Of a stretch of DNA of 64,000 nucleotides, positions 53,149 to 62,530 are shown piece after piece. Made by a program: the position numbers and the translations under genes. The notes beneath the pieces are model-generated. The model saw nothing but the letters and a program-made list of their open reading frames with translations. It searched no databases and was not told where the DNA came from. Source of the stretch: Lysinibacillus sp. ZYM-1 (GTDB lineage Bacteria > Bacillota > Bacilli > Bacillales_A > Planococcaceae); NCBI RefSeq assembly GCF_001308875.1, contig NZ_KQ465109.1:124001-188000 (forward strand). Reading direction: 5' to 3'. Within the stretch, counting starts at the first letter, position 1. The number at the start of each line of letters is the position of its first letter.

Positions 53149-54579
53149 ATGTCTATGAAAACTAGCAACGATCGCTTTCATGATCGTGTCACAAAAGAGC
53201 TAGAAAATCAATTTATGCGTGGTGCTGTTTCTAGTGCCCAGGATCGCTTTCAAACACGTCGTCTACAACAAGCACAGGAACTTGGACATTGGGAAGAATG
53301 GCGTTCACATGGCGAGGAAATACGTAAGCATGTTTTAGAAAACCTAGATTATTACCTATACCAATTAAGTGAAAATGTTGCCAAGAGAGGCGGGCATGTT
53401 TTTTTTGCTCAAACGGCACAAGAAGCAACAGCTTACATTCAAGGTATTGCGAAAAAGAAAAATGCGGCTAAAATTGTGAAGTCAAAATCGATGGTGACCG
53501 AAGAGATTAACCTCAATGCTGCTTTAGAGGAACTTGGCTGTGAAGTGATAGAAACCGATTTAGGTGAATACATTTTGCAAGTCGCAGATCACGAACCTCC
53601 ATCACATATTGTGGCACCTGCGCTGCATAAAAATAAAGAGCAAATTCGAGATGTTTTTAAAGATAAACAAGGCTACACCCAAACAGAAAAACCCGAGGAG
53701 CTTGCCCTTTATGTGCGTGAAAAACTGCGCCATGAATATTTAACTGCCGATATCGGTATAACAGGCTGTAATTTTGCGATCGCTGAAAGTGGGTCCATTA
53801 CACTTGTCACAAATGAAGGGAATGCTGATTTAGTTACTGCCCTACCAAAAACACAAGTCACTGTTATGGGTATGGAAAGAATTGTTCCTACTTTTGAAGA
53901 AATGGAGGTTCTTGTTAGCCTCTTAACACGCAGTGCTGTGGGTCAAAAGCTGACAAGCTACATTACCACACTTACAGGAATTAAAGACGAGGGTGATACA
54001 GATGGGCCTGAGGAATTCCATTTAGTCATTGTGGATAATGGCCGCTCTTCCATTCTTGGTGGTGAATTCCAACCTATTTTACAATGCATTCGCTGTGCGG
54101 CCTGTGTCAATGCCTGCCCTGTGTATCGTCATGTGGGGGGGCATACGTATGGCTCTATTTACTCAGGTCCTGTTGGTGTTGTGCTCTCTCCATTACTAGG
54201 AGGCTATGATGATTTTAAAGAGCTTCCCTATGCCTCAACATTATGCGGTGCCTGCACAGATGCTTGCCCAGTAAAAATTCCTTTACACCAGCTTATTCAT
54301 CGACACCGTCAAGTCATTGTTGAACAGGAAGGGAAAGCACCCGTTTCAGAAAAGCTATTAATGAAGGCATTTGGCTTAGGGGCTTCTTCCCCTACTTTGT
54401 ATAAAATGGCAACAAAGATGGCAGCTCCTGCTATGTCTCCATTTACGAAAAATCATACAATTTCTAATGGTCCTGGCCCTTTAAAAGCATGGACAGAAGC
54501 GCGAGATTTTCCTGCACCCAATAAAAACAGTTTTAGAGATTGGATGAAGAACCGAACAAAAGGAGATGAGCAAACATGA
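53149..54579 (+). CDS. lutB: Lactate utilisation iron-sulfur protein B
   Basis: A 476-residue protein. An LUD domain covers the first 300 residues ([33 protein letters not shown]). Two 4Fe-4S motifs follow: [15 protein letters not shown] and [19 protein letters not shown]3390 C-terminus completes it. It passes electrons from lactate. Overlaps lutC by 4 nt (ATGA). Confidence 0.9.
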   Translation: MSMKTSNDRFHDRVTKELENQFMRGAVSSAQDRFQTRRLQQAQELGHWEEWRSHGEEIRKHVLENLDYYLYQLSENVAKRGGHVFFAQTAQEATAYIQGIAKKKNAAKIVKSKSMVTEEINLNAALEELGCEVIETDLGEYILQVADHEPPSHIVAPALHKNKEQIRDVFKDKQGYTQTEKPEELALYVREKLRHEYLTADIGITGCNFAIAESGSITLVTNEGNADLVTALPKTQVTVMGMERIVPTFEEMEVLVSLLTRSAVGQKLTSYITTLTGIKDEGDTDGPEEFHLVIVDNGRSSILGGEFQPILQCIRCAACVNACPVYRHVGGHTYGSIYSGPVGVVLSPLLGGYDDFKELPYASTLCGACTDACPVKIPLHQLIHRHRQVIVEQEGKAPVSEKLLMKAFGLGASSPTLYKMATKMAAPAMSPFTKNHTISNGPGPLKAWTEARDFPAPNKNSFRDWMKNRTKGDEQT

Positions 54580-55292
54580 CAGGTACCATTCAACATCGCG
54601 ATACTTTTTTAGAAAACATTGCACAACAATTAGGACGTTCACCTATTACAGAACTTCCGCACCCGACTTGGCAGTATCAACCACAAAATCGTGTACTGAA
54701 AGATGCTACAAAGGATGAATTACTAGAAGTTTTCATTAAGCAATGTGCCAATATCCATACGAATATCGTTATTTCTGATCGTACCAAGCTTGCTCATGAT
54801 CTACAATCTGTTGTCGATCATTATGGTGGAAAGTCCGTTATCACGTGGAAAGATGATCGATTTCAAGTTTATGGTCTATCTGAATTAATGACAGAAAAAT
54901 GGCCACAAGCCAATATTCAACTTTATGAATGGAATACACAGCAACCAGAGGAAAATATTCGACAAGCTGAAAAAGCAAATATTGGTATAACCATTAGTGA
55001 GATGACTCTAGCTGAATCAGGGACGGCTGTGCTTTTTAGCAGTAAAAATCAAGGAAGGAGTGTTAGCTTCTTACCCGAAAAATCGATTATTTTAATTCCT
55101 AAAAGTACGATTGTTCCGCGTATGACCCAAGCAGCACGTTGGATTCGTGAAAAAATCCGGAATGGTGAGAAAATCCCTTCTTGTATTAATTTCATTACGG
55201 GACCAAGTAATTCAGCAGATATCGAGATGATTTTAATCGTTGGCGTACATGGTCCTATTCAAGCGACCTATATAGTCATTGAGGATTGCTAA
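54576..55292 (+). CDS. lutC: Lactate utilisation protein C
   Basis: A 238-residue LUD-domain protein ([40 protein letters not shown]), the third subunit needed for growth on L-lactate. Start ATG behind AGGAGATG, coupled to lutB. Confidence 0.9.
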   Translation: MTGTIQHRDTFLENIAQQLGRSPITELPHPTWQYQPQNRVLKDATKDELLEVFIKQCANIHTNIVISDRTKLAHDLQSVVDHYGGKSVITWKDDRFQVYGLSELMTEKWPQANIQLYEWNTQQPEENIRQAEKANIGITISEMTLAESGTAVLFSSKNQGRSVSFLPEKSIILIPKSTIVPRMTQAARWIREKIRNGEKIPSCINFITGPSNSADIEMILIVGVHGPIQATYIVIEDC

Positions 55293-55295
55293 ACT

Positions 55296-55395
55296 TCCAC
55301 TACGGGCGAATGCTTTCCGCGCTGGGGTTGAGCTGCTTTCCTCGCTTCGTTGCTGCCGCTTCGCTTTCGCACAGAAAGCAGAAATGATAGAGAAA
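55296..55395. repeat. GC-rich repeat-like element after lutC
   Basis: A stretch of higher GC than its surroundings, beginning CTTCCACTACGGGCGAATGC. GCTTTC...GAAAGC ends bracket about 70 bp (55308-55379). It includes the CGCTTCGCTTTCGCACAG motif shared with the element near 3840. It is probably a degenerate copy of a dispersed intergenic repeat of this genus. Confidence 0.4.
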
Positions 55396-55400
55396 GAAAA

Positions 55401-55495
55401 TGAACAAAAGTCATCGAGAGTCAACTTCTCGGCTTTTGTCTATAGTCTTAGGCATACACTTGAATGCATGCCTTTTGTTTATGTTGTTGAATGAG
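55401..55495. terminator. Hairpins between lutC and MFS gene
   Basis: Two inverted repeats: ACAAAAG...CGAGA/TCTCG...CTTTTGT (about 55403-55439), and AGGCAT/ATGCCT (55450-55473) with TTTTGTTT after it on the plus strand. One or both probably end the lut transcript. Confidence 0.5.
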
Positions 55496-56774
55496 GTACA
55501 CTTTCTGTCATGTCTTTTTTTTCATAATACTCTGGATGCGCTTCTTTTAGGATGGATGAACGTAACATCACGAGTGCAATGGTAATAATAATCACGCTTG
55601 TTACAGGTAAAATAATCGTGGCTGGTATTGCATCATATAATATGCCATAAACTACCATACCAATGGGCATCATGGACATTGCCATTGTTTCCATCAGTCC
55701 AAAGACGCGTCCGCGGAATTCTTCTGAGATGATTTTTTGCATATACACCCCAATTGGCATATTAATACCTATTTCAAAAATGGCGAAAATAAAGTAAATG
55801 ATTAGATAAAAACTAACAATTGCAATATAAGAAAAATTCGTGACTAGTGGAATGACCGCCAAGGCCAAACTACCTGCCAATAGCAATAAGCTTATTTTTG
55901 AGAAACGTAATGGCACTTTGACTTCTGGTCTTGTCGCAAAATAAATGGAAGCCACAAGCATACCCGCTGCTCCTGATGCCTGAATAAAACCAAAATGCGT
56001 AGATTTTACTTGCAGCAATTCAATGATAATGTACGTCCCACCAACAGCGATGGCAGAAAAGAATAGATTAATCCATAATGCCACCCACATGATTGTTTTT
56101 ATGACTTTACGCTGTTTTATATAATAGAAGCCACTTTTAAGCCCTTCCCACACCTTTTCCTTCTTCACATCTTCGCCTCTTGTACTATATAGTTTAAAAT
56201 CCATCGTTGCCTCTAAACAAAATGCAATGGCATACGCCACGATATTAACCATTAAAAATACGTCCATATTGAAGAATCCATACATCATGCCGCCAATGAC
56301 TGGTCCCCCAATGGCAGCCACCGACATCGATAATTGATTAAATGACATCGCGCGCTGTAAACGTTCTGGATTAACAAGCGTAGCAATTGCAGATGAAAAC
56401 GTGACCCCGGAAAATGCGGAACATATCGTATTAAAAACTGTAGCTATGTAAATAGCATAAACGGATATCCCTACTGTTTCTGTATATAACAGTAATCCCC
56501 CTACGGTCAAAATGGTTCCTGCTTGCGCAAGTAAAATCGTCCGTTTTTTTGAAAAATTATCTGCTACATAACCTGCCAAAGGTGCTACGAGAGCACGAGG
56601 TAACACAGAACAAATCATATTGGTCGCAAAGCTCATGGCGGACCCTGTCATGGCTAATATATACAAGCTGAATCCAAATGCCATCACATTCGCCCCTAAC
56701 ATGGCAATCATTTTACTCGCTGTAAAAGTCCATAAATGATAGGTCGCCTTTTTTAATTTCTCCACTTCATTCAT
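55479..56774 (-). CDS. MFS transporter, 12-helix drug-efflux type
   Basis: A 431-residue major facilitator protein with twelve helices. The loop 2-3 motif GYVADNFSKKRTILLAQ is present, and GGPVIGGMMYGFFNMD lies in helix 5. Resembles the MFS_3/enterobactin-exporter-like group that carries macrolides or siderophores. Divergent from an XRE-TPR regulator with twin operators between them, so efflux is probably induced through that regulator. Start ATG behind GGAGGGG. Confidence 0.8.
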   Translation of the reverse strand: MNEVEKLKKATYHLWTFTASKMIAMLGANVMAFGFSLYILAMTGSAMSFATNMICSVLPRALVAPLAGYVADNFSKKRTILLAQAGTILTVGGLLLYTETVGISVYAIYIATVFNTICSAFSGVTFSSAIATLVNPERLQRAMSFNQLSMSVAAIGGPVIGGMMYGFFNMDVFLMVNIVAYAIAFCLEATMDFKLYSTRGEDVKKEKVWEGLKSGFYYIKQRKVIKTIMWVALWINLFFSAIAVGGTYIIIELLQVKSTHFGFIQASGAAGMLVASIYFATRPEVKVPLRFSKISLLLLAGSLALAVIPLVTNFSYIAIVSFYLIIYFIFAIFEIGINMPIGVYMQKIISEEFRGRVFGLMETMAMSMMPIGMVVYGILYDAIPATIILPVTSVIIITIALVMLRSSILKEAHPEYYEKKDMTESVPHSTT

Positions 56775-56808
56775 CCCAAAACCCCTCCATTTTTAACTAG
56801 ATTAAAAA

Positions 56809-56825
56809 GTTTAATATTATTAAAC
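56809..56825. promoter_or_regulatory. Operator 1 between MFS and XRE genes
   Basis: Perfect 17-bp palindrome GTTTAATATTATTAAAC, 34 bp upstream of the MFS start codon. It differs from operator 2 at one central base. Confidence 0.7.
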
Positions 56826-56863
56826 AAAATATACCATGACTCCCTCTTTTCATGCAAGAAAAA

Positions 56864-56880
56864 GTTTAATATAATTAAAC
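56864..56880. promoter_or_regulatory. Operator 2 between MFS and XRE genes
   Basis: Perfect palindrome GTTTAATATAATTAAAC, directly before the ribosome site of the XRE gene. Centre-to-centre distance from operator 1 is 55 bp, close to five helical turns, so both lie on one face of the DNA. Confidence 0.7.
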
Positions 56881-56896
56881 AAAAGGAGGCGAGGCA

Positions 56897-58147
56897 GTGG
56901 ACTCTTTAGGCGCACGAATTCGCAAATTAAGGAAAGAACGAAAATTAACATTAGAGGCACTTGCTGGTGATCGTCTAACAAAGGGAATGTTAAGTCAAAT
57001 TGAAAATGAAAAGGCCAAGCCATCAATGGATAGCCTTGACTATATTGCTGAACGGTTAGGTGTAAAGGCTAGTGAATTATTGGAAGAAGTAACACCGTCA
57101 TCCATTCGTTCACTTTTAGAGCAGGTAGAAATTTTATTTGCAGAGGTAAAATGGGGAGACATAGTTCGTCACCAAGAAATTGTTGATTTAATAAAGCCAT
57201 CTGTAGAGAGCCTTCCTGATAGTTATGAAGCTGGTCGCTTGTTGTATATTTACGCTGTCACGCAGTATGAAGCGGGAATAAGCTCATGGGAATCTCCCCT
57301 CCTGCAAGCGCGCACTGTCTTTAAAGAAATTAATTTACTCACCCATTGGTTCAAAACATACATCCTGCAAATTTCCATATTAGCGGGAAAACGTCACTAT
57401 GACTTGGCCTATGCCTGTATTTTGCAAGCACAAGAAATTGTTGAACAAGAGGACTATCAGCTCGATTCGCGTGAAGCTTTATCAATGACTTATTATACGA
57501 GCATTTTACAGCTTGCCATTGGAGAACATGAAGATGGGAAAAAATTAATAAACGAGACGATTACCAATGCTCATAAAAACCAACTGTTCTATCAAATTGA
57601 TGATATGTATCGTATTGGGGCCTATTGTGCCATGATTGACCATGACTTTGAACAAGCTGAGCATATGTTTATGAAGCTAGAGCAATATCAGGCATTTGCT
57701 GAACGCGTTCAAGTAGATGCTTTCATTTTTATTTTACGAGCACATTATTATAACAATTACAAGCTTAATTATGAACAGGCTCTGATAGAAATAGAGAGAT
57801 ATTATGAGCTCATACATGAAGATTTAGAAATTTTGGATCCAAACTATTATTATGCTGAAAAAGGAAAATCCTTATATTTGCTCGGGCGTTATGAGGAGGC
57901 GAAGGCTACATTTGAACATTTTACAAAAATACCAATTTTTATCAGCCATCCGTACGATATCTTAGGCTTAAATGAATGTTTTTCCTATAAAGCTCTTTGC
58001 TTTGCACATTTCGGGGAACTTACAACCGCTTATGACATTGCGAAAATGGCATACAACGATTCACTGGATTTAGTTGATTTACCTTATAAACGCAAAATCG
58101 AGGAAGTCTATTTGACGATTAAGGCACAAATTGATTCTAACTCCTAA
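56897..58147 (+). CDS. XRE-TPR regulator (PlcR/Rgg-like architecture)
   Basis: A 416-residue protein. N-terminal Cro/C1 helix-turn-helix (about 5-62: LRKERKLTLEALAGDRLTKGMLSQIENEKAKPSMDSL region), followed by about 340 residues of helical TPR-like repeats. This layout is common to regulators that respond to peptides or other ligands. It probably binds the two operators upstream and controls both itself and the MFS pump. GTG start behind AAAGGAGG. Confidence 0.8.
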   Translation: MDSLGARIRKLRKERKLTLEALAGDRLTKGMLSQIENEKAKPSMDSLDYIAERLGVKASELLEEVTPSSIRSLLEQVEILFAEVKWGDIVRHQEIVDLIKPSVESLPDSYEAGRLLYIYAVTQYEAGISSWESPLLQARTVFKEINLLTHWFKTYILQISILAGKRHYDLAYACILQAQEIVEQEDYQLDSREALSMTYYTSILQLAIGEHEDGKKLINETITNAHKNQLFYQIDDMYRIGAYCAMIDHDFEQAEHMFMKLEQYQAFAERVQVDAFIFILRAHYYNNYKLNYEQALIEIERYYELIHEDLEILDPNYYYAEKGKSLYLLGRYEEAKATFEHFTKIPIFISHPYDILGLNECFSYKALCFAHFGELTTAYDIAKMAYNDSLDLVDLPYKRKIEEVYLTIKAQIDSNS

Positions 58148-58152
58148 TATCA

Positions 58153-58187
58153 AAGGGATTGCACAAAGTTGTGCAATCCCTTGTTTT
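58153..58187. terminator. Bidirectional terminator
   Basis: Perfect 14-bp stem AAGGGATTGCACAA/TTGTGCAATCCCTT with a 2-nt gap, then GTTTTT. Serves the XRE gene and possibly the convergent MutS2-like gene. Confidence 0.9.
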
Positions 58188-60091
58188 TACTTCTGATGAT
58201 CTTGTTTAATTTGCTTATGAATTTTTCGCAACGCCTTTTTGGATCCACGTTCAATATCATGCTGAAGCTTTCGGTCTTGATAGTCAACAAACAATGTCTC
58301 AAGATCATATCCTTCAGGGTATAACTCTGTTGCTGGTAATTCTAATATTATTCGTTTGGCATTGATCTCTAGCATTTGCCCCTTATAAAACACTGTCACA
58401 TTATAGAACTGATTCATTTCTTTATAAACAAGCCCGACATCATCATAATCCAATAATTTCACTCTGTCCCCTTTAGCAAAATCATTTGTCCCTGACTTGC
58501 TAGTTTTCTCAACTTTAGGTTTACGAATTTTACTTTCCTGAACACGTATCATTTGATAATCCTTGTACTTCATATAATCTTTCGCTCGTTGTAAAACCTC
58601 TTCACGGACATTCATTTTTTTAGAAATCCATAGAGCATTACTCTCTCCGGATGTGCCAATCATTAATTGATATAAAGGCTCTAATGTTTCACTATTAAAT
58701 CGCATAGCCGCATTCATAAAATCTGGATGCATCTCTGAAAATCGTTTAATTTCTCCGTAATGTGTTGTCGCTACTGTGATACAGCCCATTTGATAGAACT
58801 CTTCCAGAATTGCAATAGCCAGTGCAGCGCCCTCATTCGGCTCGGTACCACTGCCGATTTCATCAAATAATAATAGTGTATGGTTATTGGATGCTCTCAT
58901 AATGTCGGAGAGATTTTTCATATGGGATGAAAACGTACTTAGCGCATTTTCCATACTTTGATTGTCACCTATATCGACAAAGATATGATCGAATATAGCC
59001 AATTCAGTGCCCTCATCTGCCACGATATGAAAGCCTGACATTGTCGCCAATGTTAATAAGCCAATTGTTTTCAGCACAACCGTTTTCCCGCCAGCATTTG
59101 GTCCAGTAATAATTAAACTCCTGTAATCTTTCCCAATCGTAAATTGAAGTGGCACAGCATTTCCTGGTAATAAAGGATGTCTACCATTGATTACTTGGAT
59201 GTAGCCATAATCATTTAGGCGTGGCTCCATGCCGCCAATTTGTCTACTAAATTTTGCTTTAGCAAAGACCATATCATACTGGCTAATCAACTCCATGTTA
59301 ATATTGATGGCCTGAAGATGTTCCATTAAGAGCCCTGATAAAGATGCTAAAATTTGATACTCCTCCACCGCTTCTTCAGCCTTTAAGGTAGCTAATTCTA
59401 CATTTAATTTAGCAACAACACTTGGCTCCATAAAAACGGTTGCACCCCTTGAGGAAATTTCTACTACCGTTCCCTGTATATGATTTTTATAGGAAGCCTT
59501 AATGGGAATTGTATAGCGATCATCCTTTTGACTAATAAAGAATTCCTGAATGTAGGCTTTGTTGGCACTGTTGTTCAAAAATTTTGTTAAACGTTCTTTT
59601 ATTTTCTCTTCTGTCGTTTCCATATGATGACGAATACGCTTTAATTCGCGACTAGCAGCCGAGTCGACACGATTGGCCTTTATTGCAAAGTTAATTTCCT
59701 CTTCCACGCCTTTAAATTCTGCCATTGAATTAGCGTAAGATGAAAGCACTGGTGCAAAAAATTCCTTATTTAACATGAACTTTTTGATGTTACGACAACC
59801 TCTTAAAAAGTCTGACATACTAATTAGCTCACTAGGATCTAAGATCATGCCTTTTGTAAGTTTAGTCATAATATGCTCAATATTGGATACACCTAAAAAC
59901 GGTACATGCCCCTCTGCATCTAATATCGCACGTGCCTCTGTCGTTTCATTCAGGCGAGTTTTCACAACTGCTAAGCTTGAGCTTGGCATTAATTTATCTA
60001 ATAGCTGTTTCCCCAATCCACTAACACAATAGGATTTAACAATTTCTTTTAATTCTTGGTATTGTAATTTTTCTAGAGTAGTAAAATTCAT
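58187..60091 (-). CDS. MutS2-like ATPase without Smr domain
   Basis: A 634-residue MutS2-family protein: N-terminal clamp/core region (about 1-290), ATPase domain with Walker A TGPNAGGKTVV (about 325), Walker B LLLFDEIGSGTEP, and TTHYGEIKRF. A KOW-like segment lies near the C-terminus (GDRVKLLDYDDVGLVYKEMNQFYNVTVFYKG). Canonical MutS2 has about 780 residues and ends in an Smr nuclease domain; here only a basic tail follows. It is therefore a paralogue that may act on ribosomes or DNA without cutting. The ATG behind GAGGAG is chosen over an earlier ATG. Confidence 0.8.
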   Translation of the reverse strand: MNFTTLEKLQYQELKEIVKSYCVSGLGKQLLDKLMPSSSLAVVKTRLNETTEARAILDAEGHVPFLGVSNIEHIMTKLTKGMILDPSELISMSDFLRGCRNIKKFMLNKEFFAPVLSSYANSMAEFKGVEEEINFAIKANRVDSAASRELKRIRHHMETTEEKIKERLTKFLNNSANKAYIQEFFISQKDDRYTIPIKASYKNHIQGTVVEISSRGATVFMEPSVVAKLNVELATLKAEEAVEEYQILASLSGLLMEHLQAININMELISQYDMVFAKAKFSRQIGGMEPRLNDYGYIQVINGRHPLLPGNAVPLQFTIGKDYRSLIITGPNAGGKTVVLKTIGLLTLATMSGFHIVADEGTELAIFDHIFVDIGDNQSMENALSTFSSHMKNLSDIMRASNNHTLLLFDEIGSGTEPNEGAALAIAILEEFYQMGCITVATTHYGEIKRFSEMHPDFMNAAMRFNSETLEPLYQLMIGTSGESNALWISKKMNVREEVLQRAKDYMKYKDYQMIRVQESKIRKPKVEKTSKSGTNDFAKGDRVKLLDYDDVGLVYKEMNQFYNVTVFYKGQMLEINAKRIILELPATELYPEGYDLETLFVDYQDRKLQHDIERGSKKALRKIHKQIKQDHQK

Positions 60092-60173
60092 TTGTTCATG
60101 CTCCTCATTCTGATATTTATCATGCATGAAGATACCTACCCAATATTAGATAGCAATGATGTTTTAAACAAAA

Positions 60174-60202
60174 TAAAAAAGCTGTGAGGAATCCCCACAG
60201 CT
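60174..60202 (-). terminator. Terminator on the minus strand
   Basis: AGCTGTG-GG/CC-CACAGCT stem, followed on the minus strand by TTTTTTATTTTG. It lies 7 nt after the stop of the possible 48-aa ORF, implying a transcript there. Confidence 0.8.
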
Positions 60203-60208
60203 CTATCT

Positions 60209-60355
60209 TCAAAAGGCGAGTGTCAAAAGTATTACAAATAAAACCTCATTTTCTGAAGTTTCATCCATAGATGCACCGCTTGATAAAGTATTGTAGGTAT
60301 CTACATAGGTTTTTGAAATAAATCCATGACAAAATAAGGGGTGTGTTGATAACAT
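60209..60355 (-). CDS. Possible 48-aa peptide
   Basis: An ATG-started 48-codon frame ending directly before a good terminator. GGGGA lies 3 nt before the ATG, which is tight. The C-terminus is hydrophobic (VLFVILLTLAF). An overlapping shorter frame starts a little upstream. A terminator with no other gene argues that something is transcribed, but the peptide itself is uncertain. Confidence 0.3.
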   Translation of the reverse strand: MLSTHPLFCHGFISKTYVDTYNTLSSGASMDETSENEVLFVILLTLAF

Positions 60356-60604
60356 AAGTCCCCTGTCGCCATATCATTTATTTCATTTAATTTTTACCTA
60401 GTTAGAACCTACCGCACTCACAAAAAGCACCTCGCATTAGTTTTCATTGTTATCTAATTATTGACATCATCTTACTATATGCTGACTAAATTGTAAAGGT
60501 GCCAAATATGATCGATACCTTTACGCCCCCATGTCATATTATTTTTATGCAAAATAACAAGCTATCCAGCAGCTAATTCCTATTAGCAAGAATAGCATTT
60601 TAGT

Positions 60605-60759
60605 TTATCTAAAGGGCATTTTATCAAATACTAATGCGATTAAACCCCAAAAGATGGAGCCACTTGAACCCACTCCCTTTCCTCATGTACCTTCGCGTTG
60701 TCCCTAATACTAATGGCAATAAAGCCAAGTCCTAAAATAAATAGTACAACTCGCTCCAA
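60605..60759 (-). pseudogene. Frameshifted small membrane protein gene
   Basis: TTG 60759 with AGAGGGG at good spacing opens a one-helix peptide (ERVVLFILGLGFIAISI, then RDNAKVHEERE) that runs to a stop at 60640. In another frame, from about 60670, a second hydrophobic segment follows (GSIFWGLIALVFDKMPFR, stop at 60605). Joined, they give a two-helix protein of about 52 residues. A shift near the GGAAAGGGAG tract probably broke it. Confidence 0.4.
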
Positions 60760-60820
60760 AATTAAGCCCCTCTTTTTCCTAATTTACCGGCATATCTTAC
60801 AAAATCAGCATAAATCTTCA

Positions 60821-60850
60821 ACAAAAAAACCTGTAGAAAAATCTACAAGT
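60821..60850 (-). terminator. Terminator after rarD
   Basis: CTTGTAGA/TCTACAGG stem (one G-T pair), followed on the minus strand by seven T, just after the stop codon. Confidence 0.8.
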
Positions 60851-60853
60851 CTT

Positions 60854-61762
60854 TTAAGAAACTGATTTATGATGGGCTTTTCTTGTTTCAATGATTTTGG
60901 AACCCGAGAATAGTAGTAAAGCCGCCCAAATAATGCTGAATGCTAAAAGCTCTATCTGACTAAATGGTTCCTTATACAGTACGATACCTAAAATCAACAC
61001 AATAGTTGGTGAAACATATTGAATAAAGCCTAATAAATACAATGGAATATTTTGTGCACCTTTTGCAAATAAGATTAGTGGCACAGCTGTTACTAAACCA
61101 CTGAAAATCATCAAAATATCTGTTTTTACGTCAACATGTAAGAACGAGGCTTGATGGGTTGCAAATAAATAAACATAATAGCCTAAAGCAAATGGTAAGA
61201 TCAATAATGTTTCAATGGCTAATCCTCTTGTGGCATCCAATTTAATTTTCTTTTTCAATACGCCGTAAATAGCAAATGATATTGCAATCAACAGTGCTAC
61301 CCATGGCACAGATCCATAGTTAATCGTTAAAATAATAACGGCCACAAAAGCAATTCCTGTCGCGACCCATTGTGCACGACTCAGTGATTCCTTAAAGAAA
61401 ATCACGCCGAAGATAACAGACAATAGCGGATTTATATAGTAGCCTAAGCTTGTTTCAATTAAATGGTTATGCGTTACTGCCCATATATACAAGTACCAGT
61501 TCATTGAAATGACGAAGGATGCACCCGCAAGCTGCCAGAAGTGCTTTTGATGTGACCATAAATATTTCAAATCTGCAATGAGATCCTTCCGCATTCTAAA
61601 TACGATGACAGCCAGTACAGTAAAGACAAATGACCAAATCACTCGGGATAATAAAATCTCCATACTTGGTACATGTTCAAGTAGTTTCCAATATAGAGGA
61701 AAGGCACCCCAAAAGGCATAGGCAAAAAATGCCGCCAAAACCCCTTTTTTCTCATTTGACAT
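60854..61762 (-). CDS. rarD: EamA-family transporter RarD
   Basis: A 302-residue membrane protein with ten helices in two EamA repeats. N-terminal GVLAAFFAYAFWGAFPLYWKLL and SLGYYINPLLSVIFGVIFFKESL are typical of RarD. It is expected to export small metabolites; the substrate is not known. The start is the ATG behind TAGGAG; the longest frame begins 15 codons earlier without a site. Confidence 0.85.
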   Translation of the reverse strand: MSNEKKGVLAAFFAYAFWGAFPLYWKLLEHVPSMEILLSRVIWSFVFTVLAVIVFRMRKDLIADLKYLWSHQKHFWQLAGASFVISMNWYLYIWAVTHNHLIETSLGYYINPLLSVIFGVIFFKESLSRAQWVATGIAFVAVIILTINYGSVPWVALLIAISFAIYGVLKKKIKLDATRGLAIETLLILPFALGYYVYLFATHQASFLHVDVKTDILMIFSGLVTAVPLILFAKGAQNIPLYLLGFIQYVSPTIVLILGIVLYKEPFSQIELLAFSIIWAALLLFSGSKIIETRKAHHKSVS

Positions 61763-61889
61763 TGCTATTAACGCTCCTACTCTTAGTGAAATCAATTGCG
61801 ATCTCACATAATCTTAAACTAGTTAAAGAATAGACTCATTATAGGGCTTTGAGTGGCAGCTGTAAATGCCAAATTTCTAGACATCTTGT

Positions 61890-62432
61890 TCACCGTCCAT
61901 CTTTCTGCTCAGATTCTAGCTCAGAGATATATTTACGCACTGTACTATAGCTAATATCTGGATTGATTTGCCGTTTGATGCGGATATGGATTTCCTTTAT
62001 ACCAACCCCTTGCTCACGCATATTTCTGATCATCGACTTCAGAGGACCTGTAAGTGATTCCCTCGACAATGCCGTGTATTTACTTAGTTCAATAAGTAGC
62101 TCCGTATTTTGTTGGCGGAGTACCTTCATTTCCTCTACCACACAATTATATTCCGTCACTTTTTTTAGAAGGACTGTGTTTTGTTGCTTTAATTTTTGCA
62201 TGTCTTCTGTAAGCACTACATTTTGTTTTTTTAACATTTTTCGTTCTTGTTCAATACCATTTTTCTTGTTATCTAAATCTGTATGCCGAACTTTGTACAT
62301 CTTTTCCTTATGCAATAACTCTAAATAGCGGCTTTGTGGAATAAGCATTAAAGTTTCAGTCGTGTTTAGAGCAAGCGTCCCATCTTCGAAAGACTCATAC
62401 GAAAATGTAGAGGATTTTATTTTATTTGTCAT
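61890..62432 (-). CDS. Coiled-coil protein with C-terminal helix-turn-helix
   Basis: A 180-residue protein. Residues about 40-120 form a long coiled coil (QERKMLKKQNVVLTEDMQKL and on). The C-terminus (GPLKSMIRNMREQGVGIKEI, then ISYSTVRKYISELE) looks like a resolvase/Hin-type helix-turn-helix, so a DNA-binding, self-associating protein is likely. No known family recognised. GGAGGAG lies before the ATG, which overlaps the stop of a 17-codon leader ORF (TAATG). The promoter has a strong Fur-box-like site, suggesting expression under iron limitation. Confidence 0.65.
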   Translation of the reverse strand: MTNKIKSSTFSYESFEDGTLALNTTETLMLIPQSRYLELLHKEKMYKVRHTDLDNKKNGIEQERKMLKKQNVVLTEDMQKLKQQNTVLLKKVTEYNCVVEEMKVLRQQNTELLIELSKYTALSRESLTGPLKSMIRNMREQGVGIKEIHIRIKRQINPDISYSTVRKYISELESEQKDGR

Positions 62433-62485
62433 TACTTCACTCCTCCACGAATCATTTCATGTAATCGTATTGCTTTGTATAACAT
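62432..62485 (-). CDS. 17-codon leader ORF coupled to the coiled-coil HTH gene
   Basis: ATG 62485 follows GGAAGAGG at usable spacing and encodes MLYKAIRLHEMIRGGVK. Its TAA stop shares bases with the next ATG (TAATG), and the next ribosome site lies within its codons. This arrangement points to translational coupling or a leader peptide. Confidence 0.4.
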   Translation of the reverse strand: MLYKAIRLHEMIRGGVK

Positions 62486-62506
62486 CTATCCTCTTCCTTT
62501 TTCATT

Positions 62507-62521
62507 TGATAATCATTCTCA
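62507..62521 (-). promoter_or_regulatory. Fur-box-like operator
   Basis: TGATAATCATTCTCA matches the 7-1-7 Fur core TGATAATNATTATCA at all but one defined base. It lies about 10-25 bp downstream of the -10, where a repressor would block transcription. Confidence 0.7.
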
Positions 62522-62530
62522 TTTGTATTT

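Larger units (their letters stand above)
60092..60853. other. Long intergenic region with small ORFs and decayed gene
   Basis: About 760 bp. It contains a terminator (60174-60202), a possible 48-codon ORF (60209-60355), a frameshifted small membrane gene (60605-60759) and the rarD terminator. Between 60360 and 60600 I see only AT-rich DNA and short unsupported frames. Confidence 0.5.

Noticed and set aside
61963-62328. 121-codon plus-strand frame opposite the coiled-coil protein
   Set aside because: Ser/Phe/Cys-rich shadow of a Lys/Glu-rich coiled coil; no ribosome site.
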